64,000 nt of DNA from Bacteroidia bacterium (GTDB taxonomy: Bacteria; Bacteroidota; Bacteroidia; J057). Where the stretch lies: NCBI GenBank assembly GCA_041391665.1, contig JAWKNO010000003.1:1240001-1304000 (forward strand), given 5' to 3'. Every line of letters starts with the position of its first letter. Position 1 is the stretch's first letter. The translations under genes and the position numbers were made by a program. The notes beneath the pieces were generated by a model that saw nothing but the letters and a program-made list of their open reading frames with translations, searched no databases and had not been told where the DNA came from. Shown piece by piece: positions 45,779-54,382 of this stretch.

Positions 45779-46219
45779 ATGAATAAATATATCGACGCAA
45801 ATCCTGAAGCTGGAAAAGTTTTCTATCAAAACTTCCACAACAAAGGAAAGATCGTGATGCTAAACTTACTTAAATTTAAAGCAATCGCTGACTATACAGA
45901 TCTGGAAGAACTAAAACCTGCGAATGAAATCAGTGGAGAAGATGCCTACCAGTTGTATATGGACCATACTCTACCTGAACTAGAGAAAGCTGGTAGCCGA
46001 ATTATCTATTTTGGAAAGAGCCAAAACTTTTTGATTGGACCCGACTCGGAAAAATGGGACGCAGTTTTGTTAGTAGAACACGAATCTGTTTTGAAGTTTA
46101 TGGAATTTGCGAAAAATCCAGACTATTTGAAAAAAGCGGGACACCGTACAGCTGCCCTGGAAGATTCCAGGTTATTGCCGACAAATGAAATAAAAAATTA
46201 TTCCCAACAACACATATAA
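45779..46219 (+). CDS. DUF1330-like dimeric alpha/beta-barrel protein
   Basis: 146 residues starting MNKYIDANPEAGKVFYQNFH. The pattern GKIVMLNLLKF, SGEDAYQLYMDHTLPELEKAGSRIIYFGKSQNFLIGP and WDAVLLVEHESVLKFMEFAKNPDY is that of DUF1330/ABM-type ferredoxin-like proteins, usually small cytoplasmic dimers of unknown substrate. The ATG follows the MITE-like terminal repeat by 3 bp, so the native 5' region has been displaced and transcription must start in or beyond the element. A strong hairpin with a T-run follows at 46309-46372. Confidence 0.75.
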   Translation: MNKYIDANPEAGKVFYQNFHNKGKIVMLNLLKFKAIADYTDLEELKPANEISGEDAYQLYMDHTLPELEKAGSRIIYFGKSQNFLIGPDSEKWDAVLLVEHESVLKFMEFAKNPDYLKKAGHRTAALEDSRLLPTNEIKNYSQQHI

Positions 46220-46308
46220 CTTCTGGCTGGTCAGCAAGAAAAGCAGGTAAAAATTCTTTGCTACCCTCAAATCATAGTCTTCGTAGATTTTACTAAATTT
46301 GAGTAGTT

Positions 46309-46372
46309 GCGGAAAAAGCATAAGTATCGTTGTTGTGGTAAACACAATACGCTTGCTTTTTCCGCATTTTTT
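46309..46372 (+). terminator. Long hairpin followed by T-run after the DUF1330-like gene
   Basis: Arms GCGGAAAAAGC (46309-46319) and GCTTTTTCCGC (46355-46365) are perfectly complementary; inner pairs AAG/CTT and TTGTG/CACAA extend the stem around a small loop, and ATTTTTTC follows. It works as an intrinsic terminator on paper. The bulged, long form also resembles the other intergenic inverted repeats of this region. Confidence 0.65.
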
Positions 46373-46408
46373 CAAAATTGCCTGGTGGTCTGCTGTTACC
46401 CTCTTATT

Positions 46409-47245
46409 ATGTTTAATGGTAGAAATTTAATCATAGCCACGAAACACAAAAAGGAAAGTGTAATCGCACCGATTCTTGAAAAAGAGTTGGGCGTAATATG
46501 CTTCACAGATGAAACCTTCGATACTGACACATTAGGAACTTTTACAGGAGAGATTGAAAGAGAACTTGATCCCGTAGCGACAGTCAGAAAAAAATGCCTT
46601 ATGGCAATGGCACTAAGCAACTGCGATCTGGGAGTGGCAAGTGAAGGTTCTTTTGGTGCTCATCCTTCAATGTTTTTTGCAAATGCAGATGATGAGTTTG
46701 TTATTTTTATTGATAAAGCAAACCATTTAGAGATAATAGCCAGAGAATTAAGTACAGAAACGAATTTCAATGGTAAAGAAATTGAAAATGAAAATGACCT
46801 CTTAAACTTTGCGGAATCAGTAAAATTCCCTTCTCATGGGCTAATTCTTCGCAAGTCGAAAACAGACAACAGCGATATAATCAAAGGCATTACAAACTTA
46901 CCAGACTTAAAAAAAGCATTCCATTTACTCTATAAAAAATTCAGCAGGGTGTATGTTGAAACCGATATGAGAGCGATGTACAACCCAAGCCGTTTGAAGG
47001 TAATTGAAACTGCAACCCAAAAATTAGTTGACAAAGTAAATTCTTGTTGCCCTCAATGCAAGATGCCCGGTTTTGGCATTACCGAAGCAAAAAAAGGATT
47101 AGAATGTAGTTTATGTGGTTCGCCCACCAACTCTACCTTGAGTTATATTTATCGCTGCCAAAAATGTGATTTCACCAAAGAAGAAATGTATCCACATAAA
47201 AAAACAAAAGAAGACCCTATGTACTGTGATTACTGTAATCCATAA
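46409..47245 (+). CDS. DUF6671-family protein with C-terminal zinc ribbons
   Basis: 278 residues from the ATG at 46409 (MFNGRNLIIATKHKKESVIA). A longer frame from 46307 would translate the terminator hairpin, so it is rejected. The N-terminal ~190 residues match DUF6671 (IIATKHKKESVIAPILEKELGV, MALSNCDLGVASEGSFGAHP). The C-terminus holds three CxxC pairs (CCPQCKMPGFG, CSLCG, CQKCDF) and a final YCDYC, forming zinc ribbons. The function is unknown; nucleic-acid or metal binding is plausible from the ribbons alone. Confidence 0.78.
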   Translation: MFNGRNLIIATKHKKESVIAPILEKELGVICFTDETFDTDTLGTFTGEIERELDPVATVRKKCLMAMALSNCDLGVASEGSFGAHPSMFFANADDEFVIFIDKANHLEIIARELSTETNFNGKEIENENDLLNFAESVKFPSHGLILRKSKTDNSDIIKGITNLPDLKKAFHLLYKKFSRVYVETDMRAMYNPSRLKVIETATQKLVDKVNSCCPQCKMPGFGITEAKKGLECSLCGSPTNSTLSYIYRCQKCDFTKEEMYPHKKTKEDPMYCDYCNP

Positions 47246-47458
47246 TTTCTGTGTAAAGAAATACGAAATTATCAACTGATTGGGATAAACCGCAAAGGAC
47301 CCCAGGAAGCCACGAGGGACACAAATCGCCGTTTCCTTTTGCCCTTTGTCTGCCTATGCAGATGGTTTCTGCTTCGTTTCGGAAAGATTACTTTCTCTCA
47401 ATTACTTTACAATTCCGAAAAAAAACTACAGACATAAAATTAAATATTGACTTTGGCA

Positions 47459-47908
47459 ATGGAACAAAACAAAAAAGAAGCGAAATCAAACGGACCAGGT
47501 GCGACGCCTTTTGCCCAGACATATTTTCACGGTACAAAGGCAGACCTGAAAATTGGAGACTTTATTACAGTTGGCAACAACTCAAACTTTGGACAAAGGA
47601 AAAATGCAAAATATATTTTCTTGTCTGCCACATTAGATGCGGCAATTTGGGGTGCCGAACTCGCCATTGGAGCAGGGCGGGAAAGAATTTATTTAGTTGA
47701 GCCTACAGGAGCAATTGAAGACGACCCGGATCTGACAGATAAAAAATTTCCGGGCAATCCCACAAAATCTTATCGTTCGACCGAACCTTTTAAAATTGTA
47801 GGTGAAGTTTCGGTTTGGCAAGGACACCCGGCTGCGCAAGTTGACGCAATGAAAGACGCATTGGAAAAACTTAAAGAACAAGGCATTCACTCACTGAATG
47901 ACGAGTGA
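47459..47908 (+). CDS. arr: Arr-type rifamycin ADP-ribosyltransferase
   Basis: 149 residues from the ATG at 47459 (MEQNKKEAKSNGPGATPFAQ). The Arr pattern is unmistakable: TYFHGTKADLKIGD (His24), NSNFGQRKNAKYIFLSATLDAAIWGAELA (Tyr52), RIYLVEPTG, EDDPDLTDKKFPGNPTKSYRS (acidic catalytic pair near 88-89) and VGEVSVWQGH. Arr enzymes transfer ADP-ribose from NAD+ to the C23 hydroxyl of rifamycins and inactivate them. Chromosomal homologues occur widely in environmental bacteria and arr-2 travels as an integron cassette. Whether this copy confers resistance cannot be told from sequence. The upstream gap of about 210 bp shows no cassette repeat. Confidence 0.93.
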   Translation: MEQNKKEAKSNGPGATPFAQTYFHGTKADLKIGDFITVGNNSNFGQRKNAKYIFLSATLDAAIWGAELAIGAGRERIYLVEPTGAIEDDPDLTDKKFPGNPTKSYRSTEPFKIVGEVSVWQGHPAAQVDAMKDALEKLKEQGIHSLNDE

Positions 47909-47992
47909 AAATACAGCCCCCCCTGGCGTACCGCCGGAAAAGGCGTCCGGGTGTGATCTCCCGACGGCCTGCATATTCCGGAAGTAAGTGTT

Positions 47993-48059
47993 TGTGATTT
48001 CGGGGAAAAGGGAGGATATTCGACGCTATCCATAAAACCCTGTGCGTTGAGCGGATGTT
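47993..48059. repeat. Dispersed cassette-boundary-like repeat, copy d (partial)
   Basis: Left part TGTGATTTCGGGGAAAAG and GGAGGATATT match copies b and c; the right part diverges but still ends GCGGATGTT. It ends 41 bp before the ATG of the propeller-phosphoesterase gene. Confidence 0.65.
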
Positions 48060-48100
48060 TTGTATTATGCACATCAAATCCTCAATTTCAATCATCCTAT

Positions 48101-50902
48101 ATGAAATTTATAGTCCCACTACTGATAGTATTACTTTTTGCGTCATGCGAATTTCAAAGTAATTCGAAGGGAAAACAATTATGGATCATCGCAGCACCCG
48201 CAGGCAATGAATTCACCCAAATTGACAAAACCGGAAAAACGGTCATCCCAAACGGAAGGTACCTTACGCCTGCCGGCAACAGTATTATAACGGCCCCACA
48301 CCCTTATGGGCTAACCTTAAGCCCCGATGGCAACGTTGCGGTTACCGCCAATTCGGGAACCAATCCCCTATCGATTACCATCATCAGAAATATCTTATCC
48401 CAAAATCCGGAAGTACAACAGATCCCCCCCGGCCCTTCATCTGACCAGGGGGTATTGGCTTCAGTTTTTATGGGTTTGGCCATTTCACCTGACAACCAAA
48501 CAGTCTATGTTGCCGGTGGTCAGGAGAACGTGGTGTATATATTTGACGTGAATTCAGGTGAAAAGAAAGGCATGATTGATTGTTCATTCAGCGATGAAAA
48601 TGTGGATTATTCAACCGGATATATCGGCGACCTGAAGTTATCACAAGACGGAAAAACGCTGTATGCCGTAGATCAGATAGGTTTTCGGATGATTATTATC
48701 GATACAGGTTCGAAAACGCTTAAAAAATCTGTTCCGGTGGGTCGTTATCCGTTTGGGATTTGTTTATCCCCTGATGAAAAAAAGGTTTATGTAGCCAATG
48801 TCGGCATGTTTCAATACTCCTTTATCAAAGATGGTACCCAGGAAGATGCCAACATAAAACCCGTTCCTTACCCTGTGTTTGCATATGGCTCAGAAGAAAT
48901 GCAAAAGGGTATTGAAAATGATACCCTTTCAGTTAAAGGTTTAGGGGATATGAATGCCATTGAGGCATTTTCCGTATTTGCCATCAGTGTCGAAAATCCA
49001 CTTGCCGCCGAGGTGGTAGCAAAAATCAAAACTGGTCATTTAGTCGGGGCGATGGTTGAGGATATTCCCGCAGTCGGAGGTTCCAGTCCCAATTCAATGG
49101 TAGCTACTGACGAATATGTATTTGTCAGCAATGGCACAAATGATAATATCTCGGTCATCTCCATCCAAAAAGATACGGTGGTAAACACGATTTATCTGAA
49201 GCCGGATGATCGCATCAAACAATTCCGGGGCGTCATTCCTTTTGGATTGGCTTTGAGCCCGGATCAAAAAAAATTGTTCGTCGCAGAATCGGGGATCAAT
49301 GCCATTGGGGTTATAGATATTGCCACGCAAAAGGTTTTGGGGCATATTCCTACGGGCTGGTTTCCCTCAAAAGTTGAAGTAAGCCGCGATGGGAAAAAAT
49401 TGATTATCGCAAATGCCAAAGGCTTTGGGAGCGGCCCTAATGGCGGGGCAGCCTTCACCCCTGGTGAGGAGGGCAGTTATATCGGATCGCTGATGAAAGG
49501 GACAGTACAGGTAGTAGATATCCCGGATGATCACGGGTTGAAAGCCATGACAGAACAGGTAATATCAAACAACTTTGCATTCACCAAAGCTACTGATCCT
49601 GTGTATAAAACCCGCGAAAACAATCCCATACCGCTCTATCCGGGAGAAAAAGAGAGTCCAATCAAACATATCGTATTTATCTCAAAAGAAAACAGAACCT
49701 ACGATGAAGTTTTTGGACAGATACAGAATGGCAACGGCGACTCCACCATTGCTCGCTATGGCCGGAACGCAAGTTTTTCCAACAATGAAAAAACAGCCTC
49801 CGTTTCTCAGGCAACGGTTATGCCCAACCACCTGGCATTAGCAAGGCAGTTTGGTATTTCCGACAATTTTTATGTGGATTCAGATGTCTCAGCCGATGGT
49901 CATCGCTGGCTGGTAAATACCTATCCGAATGAATGGTGTGAAACAGCCACAGCGGCCAGTTATGGCGGCAACCGAAACTTTAAGGAAGACTCAAAGGCTC
50001 CCGGTATTTTTGCAATGAATGGCGCAGCAGGTGCCATCTATCCCGAAGATTATAACGAAGCGGGTTCTATGTGGGATCATCTGGAACGCCATGCTGTGGA
50101 TTTCTATAATTTTGGGTTTAGCATCATGTTTGAGCCGGCACTTTACAAGGCTGAGTATAAATATACGGGGATAAAACAATACGTGAATTACCCCATGCCA
50201 CAACCGCTTTTTGAGCGTACTTCCAAAATGTATCCAACGTATAATACCGCTATCCCGGATCAGTTTAGGGTGGATCAGTTTATCAAAGAGTTTGATGAAA
50301 AATGGATGGATGGGCAGAATATGATGCCGGCATTCACAACCGTCATTATCCCCAATGATCATGGAGCCGGAGATCGGCCGGAAGCGGGATACCCTTTCCG
50401 GGAAAGTTATATGGCTGATAATGATCTGGCGGTGGGCCGTATTGTGGAATATCTTTCCAGAACCCCTTACTGGAAAAACATGCTGATCGTGATTACGGAG
50501 GACGATGCGCAAAATGGTGTAGACCATATTGATGCGCACCGCAGTATCTTAATGCTGATTTCTCCCTGGGTAAAAAAAGACTATGTCAGTCATACGCATT
50601 ACAGTTTTGGCAGCTTGTTTAAAACGTTTTGGAATATTCTGGGAATGCCTTATTTAAATCAATACGATGCCGGAGCGACAGACTTAAGCGATTTTTTCAC
50701 CGAAAATCCGGATTACACAGCGTACAATGCCGTGGATATCGATGGCCGGATTTTCGATCCTCAAAAGGCATTAGATCCATTTGACGAAAACTTTAACTGG
50801 AAAGCCCTGGAAGAATCTCCGGAAATCGACAATGTGGAAGACATGATCCGCGACAGCAAAGAACAGGATAAAGACCGTTTGGAAAACCGTGAGAAAAAAT
50901 AG
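48101..50902 (+). CDS. Lipoprotein with YVTN beta-propeller and phosphoesterase domains
   Basis: 933 residues from the ATG at 48101, giving a lipoprotein signal (MKFIVPLLIVLLFASC, Cys16). Residues ~25-510 form a YVTN/YncE-type propeller (repeats such as LSPDGNVAVTANSGT, ISPDNQTVYVAGG, LSPDEKKVYVANVG, LSPDQKKLFVAESG). Residues from ~521 form a phosphoesterase/alkaline-phosphatase-superfamily domain (IKHIVFISKENRTYDEVFGQ, VDSDVSADGHRW, TVIIPNDHGAG, VITEDDAQNGVDHIDAHR). It probably hydrolyses phosphoesters at the outer membrane. The following sulfatase gene belongs to the same superfamily and lies 65 bp downstream. Confidence 0.9.
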   Translation: MKFIVPLLIVLLFASCEFQSNSKGKQLWIIAAPAGNEFTQIDKTGKTVIPNGRYLTPAGNSIITAPHPYGLTLSPDGNVAVTANSGTNPLSITIIRNILSQNPEVQQIPPGPSSDQGVLASVFMGLAISPDNQTVYVAGGQENVVYIFDVNSGEKKGMIDCSFSDENVDYSTGYIGDLKLSQDGKTLYAVDQIGFRMIIIDTGSKTLKKSVPVGRYPFGICLSPDEKKVYVANVGMFQYSFIKDGTQEDANIKPVPYPVFAYGSEEMQKGIENDTLSVKGLGDMNAIEAFSVFAISVENPLAAEVVAKIKTGHLVGAMVEDIPAVGGSSPNSMVATDEYVFVSNGTNDNISVISIQKDTVVNTIYLKPDDRIKQFRGVIPFGLALSPDQKKLFVAESGINAIGVIDIATQKVLGHIPTGWFPSKVEVSRDGKKLIIANAKGFGSGPNGGAAFTPGEEGSYIGSLMKGTVQVVDIPDDHGLKAMTEQVISNNFAFTKATDPVYKTRENNPIPLYPGEKESPIKHIVFISKENRTYDEVFGQIQNGNGDSTIARYGRNASFSNNEKTASVSQATVMPNHLALARQFGISDNFYVDSDVSADGHRWLVNTYPNEWCETATAASYGGNRNFKEDSKAPGIFAMNGAAGAIYPEDYNEAGSMWDHLERHAVDFYNFGFSIMFEPALYKAEYKYTGIKQYVNYPMPQPLFERTSKMYPTYNTAIPDQFRVDQFIKEFDEKWMDGQNMMPAFTTVIIPNDHGAGDRPEAGYPFRESYMADNDLAVGRIVEYLSRTPYWKNMLIVITEDDAQNGVDHIDAHRSILMLISPWVKKDYVSHTHYSFGSLFKTFWNILGMPYLNQYDAGATDLSDFFTENPDYTAYNAVDIDGRIFDPQKALDPFDENFNWKALEESPEIDNVEDMIRDSKEQDKDRLENREKK

Positions 50903-50967
50903 GCAAAGAGTGCCTCATCGGGCACCCCAACAGCTATCTTATTCATACAAACTTCAACATCGGTAAA

Positions 50968-52371
50968 ATGAAAAATAGTATTCTGATAGCCTGCTTATTC
51001 TTATTCATTTTTTCGTGTAGCGATAAAACCCAAAAGCCTAATATCGTATTTGTGTTTGCGGACCAATGGCGCGCACAATCCTTAGGGTATGCTGGCAATC
51101 CAGATGTTAAAACACCTAATCTTGATAAACTTGCTTCTGAAGGGGTATATTTTCCCCATGCAATTTCAACTATTCCGGTATGCACCCCTTTCAGAGCGAT
51201 GTTGTTGACAGGGCAATATGGATTAAAAAATGGCATGTTCATGAATGATGTTTTGCTTGAGCCTGAAGCCAGGAGTTTTGCCAAACTATTTAAACAACAT
51301 GGATACAATACTGCTTATATAGGAAAATGGCACGTTGACGGTAATGCCCGCTCAGCTTTTATTCCCAAAGAAAGGCGACAAGGCTTCGATTATTGGAAGG
51401 TCCTGGGCTGCTCGCATAGTTATAATAATTCCAATTACTGGGGAAATGATGACGCGTTGCATACATGGGAAGGTTATGATGCAGAGGCTCAAACGAAAGA
51501 TGCTATTGCATATATAGAAGAACAGTCAAGAAGCGGCAACCCGTTTTGTTTACTGCTTTCCTGGGGGCCGCCTCACGCACCCTATCATTCTGCGCCACAA
51601 GAATTCAGGGACCTATACGAAAATATGGATGTGCAACTCAGACCAAATGTTCCGGCAGAATTAGCCGAGGAGACAAAAGCCATCCTGAGAGGGTATTATG
51701 CACACTGTTCGGCGCTTGACAGCTATATAAAACAATTGCAGGACGCACTCAAGCGAAGTAATCTTGAAGACAACACCATTTTTGTTTTTACTTCAGACCA
51801 TGGCGATTTGATCAATAGTCACGGGCAAATGAAAAAGCAGAGAATTTTTGAAGAATCGGCCAAAGTGCCTTTCATCATTAAATATCCGGCATTATTAGGG
51901 AAAGAGGGAAAGAAAAGCGACTTCCTCCTCAATACAATGGATATATTACCGACCATGTTGGGTATGTCGGGTATAGATATTCCCTCCGGTTTGGACGGAG
52001 AAGATATAACAGAAATAATACTTGGGAAAAAGGAAGATGACCGAAAAGCTTCGCTTGTTGCCTGTGTTCAACCATTCGGGCAATGGTCCAGGGCCCATGG
52101 GGGAAAAGAGTTTAGAGGAATTATTACCCAAAAATATACTTATGCGCGCGATTTGTCCGGAGAATGGTTGTTTTTTGATAATGTGGCAGACCCGTACCAG
52201 GTAAATAACCTCGCAGGAAACCCTGCATATCAATCAATAGCTGAAAATTTAGCAGGTTTACTTACTCAGGAGCTCAATCGCCTAAACGATGAATTTTTAC
52301 CGGGGCCTTCCTATTTAGAAAAATGGGGGTATGCCGTTGATTCAACTGGCACAGTACCGTATAGAAATTGA
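50968..52371 (+). CDS. S1-family sulfatase, lipoprotein
   Basis: 467 residues with a lipobox (LFIFSC, Cys17). The sulfatase signature CxPxR is present as CTPFR (72-76), so Cys72 can be converted to formylglycine. Metal ligands are suggested by FVFADQW near 30 and TSDHGDLINSHG. The HAPYHSAPQEF and GKWHVDG motifs are those of S1 sulfatases acting on sulfated glycans or small esters. It follows the propeller-phosphoesterase gene by 65 bp and may share its transcript. No sulfatase-maturating enzyme or SusC/D pair is nearby. Confidence 0.92.
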   Translation: MKNSILIACLFLFIFSCSDKTQKPNIVFVFADQWRAQSLGYAGNPDVKTPNLDKLASEGVYFPHAISTIPVCTPFRAMLLTGQYGLKNGMFMNDVLLEPEARSFAKLFKQHGYNTAYIGKWHVDGNARSAFIPKERRQGFDYWKVLGCSHSYNNSNYWGNDDALHTWEGYDAEAQTKDAIAYIEEQSRSGNPFCLLLSWGPPHAPYHSAPQEFRDLYENMDVQLRPNVPAELAEETKAILRGYYAHCSALDSYIKQLQDALKRSNLEDNTIFVFTSDHGDLINSHGQMKKQRIFEESAKVPFIIKYPALLGKEGKKSDFLLNTMDILPTMLGMSGIDIPSGLDGEDITEIILGKKEDDRKASLVACVQPFGQWSRAHGGKEFRGIITQKYTYARDLSGEWLFFDNVADPYQVNNLAGNPAYQSIAENLAGLLTQELNRLNDEFLPGPSYLEKWGYAVDSTGTVPYRN

Positions 52372-52431
52372 TTTTTTTAAGATTACGGCATTTACCCTGT
52401 ATTCGCACGACAATCAAAACCATTTACCACA

Positions 52432-52836
52432 ATGAAACTATCATTTAGAATACATAAAAACATTGACTTTGTTTTTGACTATTTGACTGATATGAAGAAA
52501 TTTGTTTCAGTCCATCCGGTTATTTCTCAAATGGATAAAATAGAAAGCGGAACCTATTTAGTTCACGAAACATTAAAAATTGGTTTTATTCCTTTTCCGT
52601 TTACATATCCAGTGACAATAGACAAGAGTATAATTGAAAAAACCGTTTCTATTCGAGCAATTGTGTTCAAACTGACGAAGATTGAAATGATATTCGTCTT
52701 AACAGCAGACGACGATTGTACAATCATTGAAGAACAAGTTGACTTTAACTCTCCTTTTCCAGTAAAATCCGTTATGGAACGTACTTTTAAAAAGCAACAC
52801 GAAATACTTTTTAAGAATATTGAAGCAGCTCTATGA
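52432..52836 (+). CDS. SRPBCC-family (polyketide cyclase-like) protein
   Basis: 134 residues. The START/Bet v1-like fold is suggested by IHKNIDFVFDYLTDMKKFVSVHPVI at the start and the long C-terminal helix MERTFKKQHEILFKNIEAAL. Such proteins bind hydrophobic ligands. It starts 60 bp after the sulfatase, with no sign of functional linkage. A GC-rich repeat-like gap (GCCTCAGGCGGAGTG, then CGTTCGCAGCAA) follows it at 52837-52978. Confidence 0.75.
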   Translation: MKLSFRIHKNIDFVFDYLTDMKKFVSVHPVISQMDKIESGTYLVHETLKIGFIPFPFTYPVTIDKSIIEKTVSIRAIVFKLTKIEMIFVLTADDDCTIIEEQVDFNSPFPVKSVMERTFKKQHEILFKNIEAAL

Positions 52837-52978
52837 GGCGAATGGCAAATCACTGGAAGGAAATACAGATAGCCCCCAACCCGGGGGTTGCCTCAGGCGG
52901 AGTGAAGTGCCATCCCGGCGCTTTGTATTCGCCTCAACATCAGGTGAGGAAACGTTCGCAGCAATAAAATGAACCGAA

Positions 52979-54193
52979 ATGATGATGAAATCCCTGTTGA
53001 TTAAATTAATTGGAATTGCAACAATAATTGTAACCACAAAATGTGATTCTTCTCCGGAATTGATTGAAATTGAACCCATTGATCATCCTTACAAATTTAG
53101 TCAGGAGATACTGACAAACCTTGAAACGAGTTCTGAACCCTGGAAATATCAAGTTGCGGCTTGGGACTATTCTTATATAGGCAAGTATGAAGAAATGCTA
53201 AATATCTGGGATACAGAACATGATAATAGAAGTACAGTAAACCAGGAAGTGGTTGACTCTTTTAGGCAAAAGTATGAAAGGAAAAATGCTAAAGATTATA
53301 TAGTAAGTCAGGCAGATTCATTTCAAATAATAATTATAAACGAAGCGCATCATCAACCCCTACATAGAGTATTTACAACAGAACTTCTGAAAGAACTATA
53401 CGGAAAAGGATATAGATACCTGGGATTAGAAACCTTGCAGGAAAGTGATACGGAAATTAATAAAAGAAAATATCCTATATATTCCAGTGGAACATATTCA
53501 ATAGAGCCCCAGTTTGGGAATTTGATTAGGAGCGCTTTAGACATCGGATATTATTTGTTCGCCTACGAATCAGAAGGAAATGGTAGAGAAAGAGAAATAG
53601 GACAAGCAAGAAATATAGAAAGCCAAATTAAAAATGATTCGACAACTAAATATTTGATTCACTGCGGATTTGATCATGCTGTAGAAGGGGAGTATAAATC
53701 CTGGGGTAAAGCCATGGCAGGGAGATTGCAAGAATTTACAGGAATAAATCCATTGACTATTAATCAAACGGAGTTTACCGAAAGAAGTGTAGATAGCCTC
53801 GAAAACCCTTTATTTCAAAATTTGTCATTGATAGAAACAAGTGTATTTATTGACAGAATGGGTAATTCTTTCAAACTTGAGGAAAATCCTGAATGGTTTG
53901 ATATTATGATTTTTCACCCAAAAACCAAAATGGTCCATAATCGCCCGGACTGGATTTTAAGAAATGACAAAATGAAAGTGAATATTGATGTTAAGGAAAT
54001 TGAGATAGGTAAACCTTTTCTGGCAATGGCTTTTAAAGAAAATGAGGATTACCGAAAATCAGTTCCGGTCGATATTGTTGAAGTAGAAGATAACCTTGAA
54101 CCGATAACTTTTGCGTTGGAAAAAGGATATTATCATATTGTGTTTCAAAATCAAAACCATGAAGCAAGATTGAAACTTGTAAATGTCAAATAA
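52979..54193 (+). CDS. Exported TraB/ChaN/EreA-like protein
   Basis: 404 residues with an N-terminal hydrophobic signal (LLIKLIGIATIIVTTKC); the Cys after TTK is a poor lipobox. The central domain has INEAHHQPLHRVFTTELLKELYGKGYRYLGLETL and later LIHCGFDHAVEG. These are the glutamate/histidine motifs of the EreA/ChaN/TraB fold, whose members include erythromycin esterases and haem-binding proteins. The C-terminal ~120 residues are a separate beta domain. The specific activity is unknown, and the esterase analogy is only fold-level. Confidence 0.6.
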   Translation: MMMKSLLIKLIGIATIIVTTKCDSSPELIEIEPIDHPYKFSQEILTNLETSSEPWKYQVAAWDYSYIGKYEEMLNIWDTEHDNRSTVNQEVVDSFRQKYERKNAKDYIVSQADSFQIIIINEAHHQPLHRVFTTELLKELYGKGYRYLGLETLQESDTEINKRKYPIYSSGTYSIEPQFGNLIRSALDIGYYLFAYESEGNGREREIGQARNIESQIKNDSTTKYLIHCGFDHAVEGEYKSWGKAMAGRLQEFTGINPLTINQTEFTERSVDSLENPLFQNLSLIETSVFIDRMGNSFKLEENPEWFDIMIFHPKTKMVHNRPDWILRNDKMKVNIDVKEIEIGKPFLAMAFKENEDYRKSVPVDIVEVEDNLEPITFALEKGYYHIVFQNQNHEARLKLVNVK

Positions 54194-54382
54194 CCCTGCT
54201 GCGGGCAAACGCTCAGCCCCATTACATTAACTCCCCAAAGCGCAGATTCAAAAGGGTTTACACAAGGTACTTCATACGGCCTTAGTACAGGCAAAAAATT
54301 TAACGGCGGGATTTATCCTTAAATTTGGAATCATTTCTTTCCATCCTGATTTTTGAGATGTGTACAATATCTATGGGTAAAT

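Noticed and set aside
46307..46408. N-terminal extension of the DUF6671 protein.
   Set aside because: It would translate a strong hairpin and T-run, and the conserved family start is at 46409.
32723..54382. Calling the region an integron outright.
   Set aside because: No integrase gene in the window, core sites do not meet RYYYAAC/GTTRRRY in most gaps, and several genes (oxidoreductase, phosphoesterase, sulfatase) look like ordinary chromosomal genes. Kept as a hypothesis in the findings.
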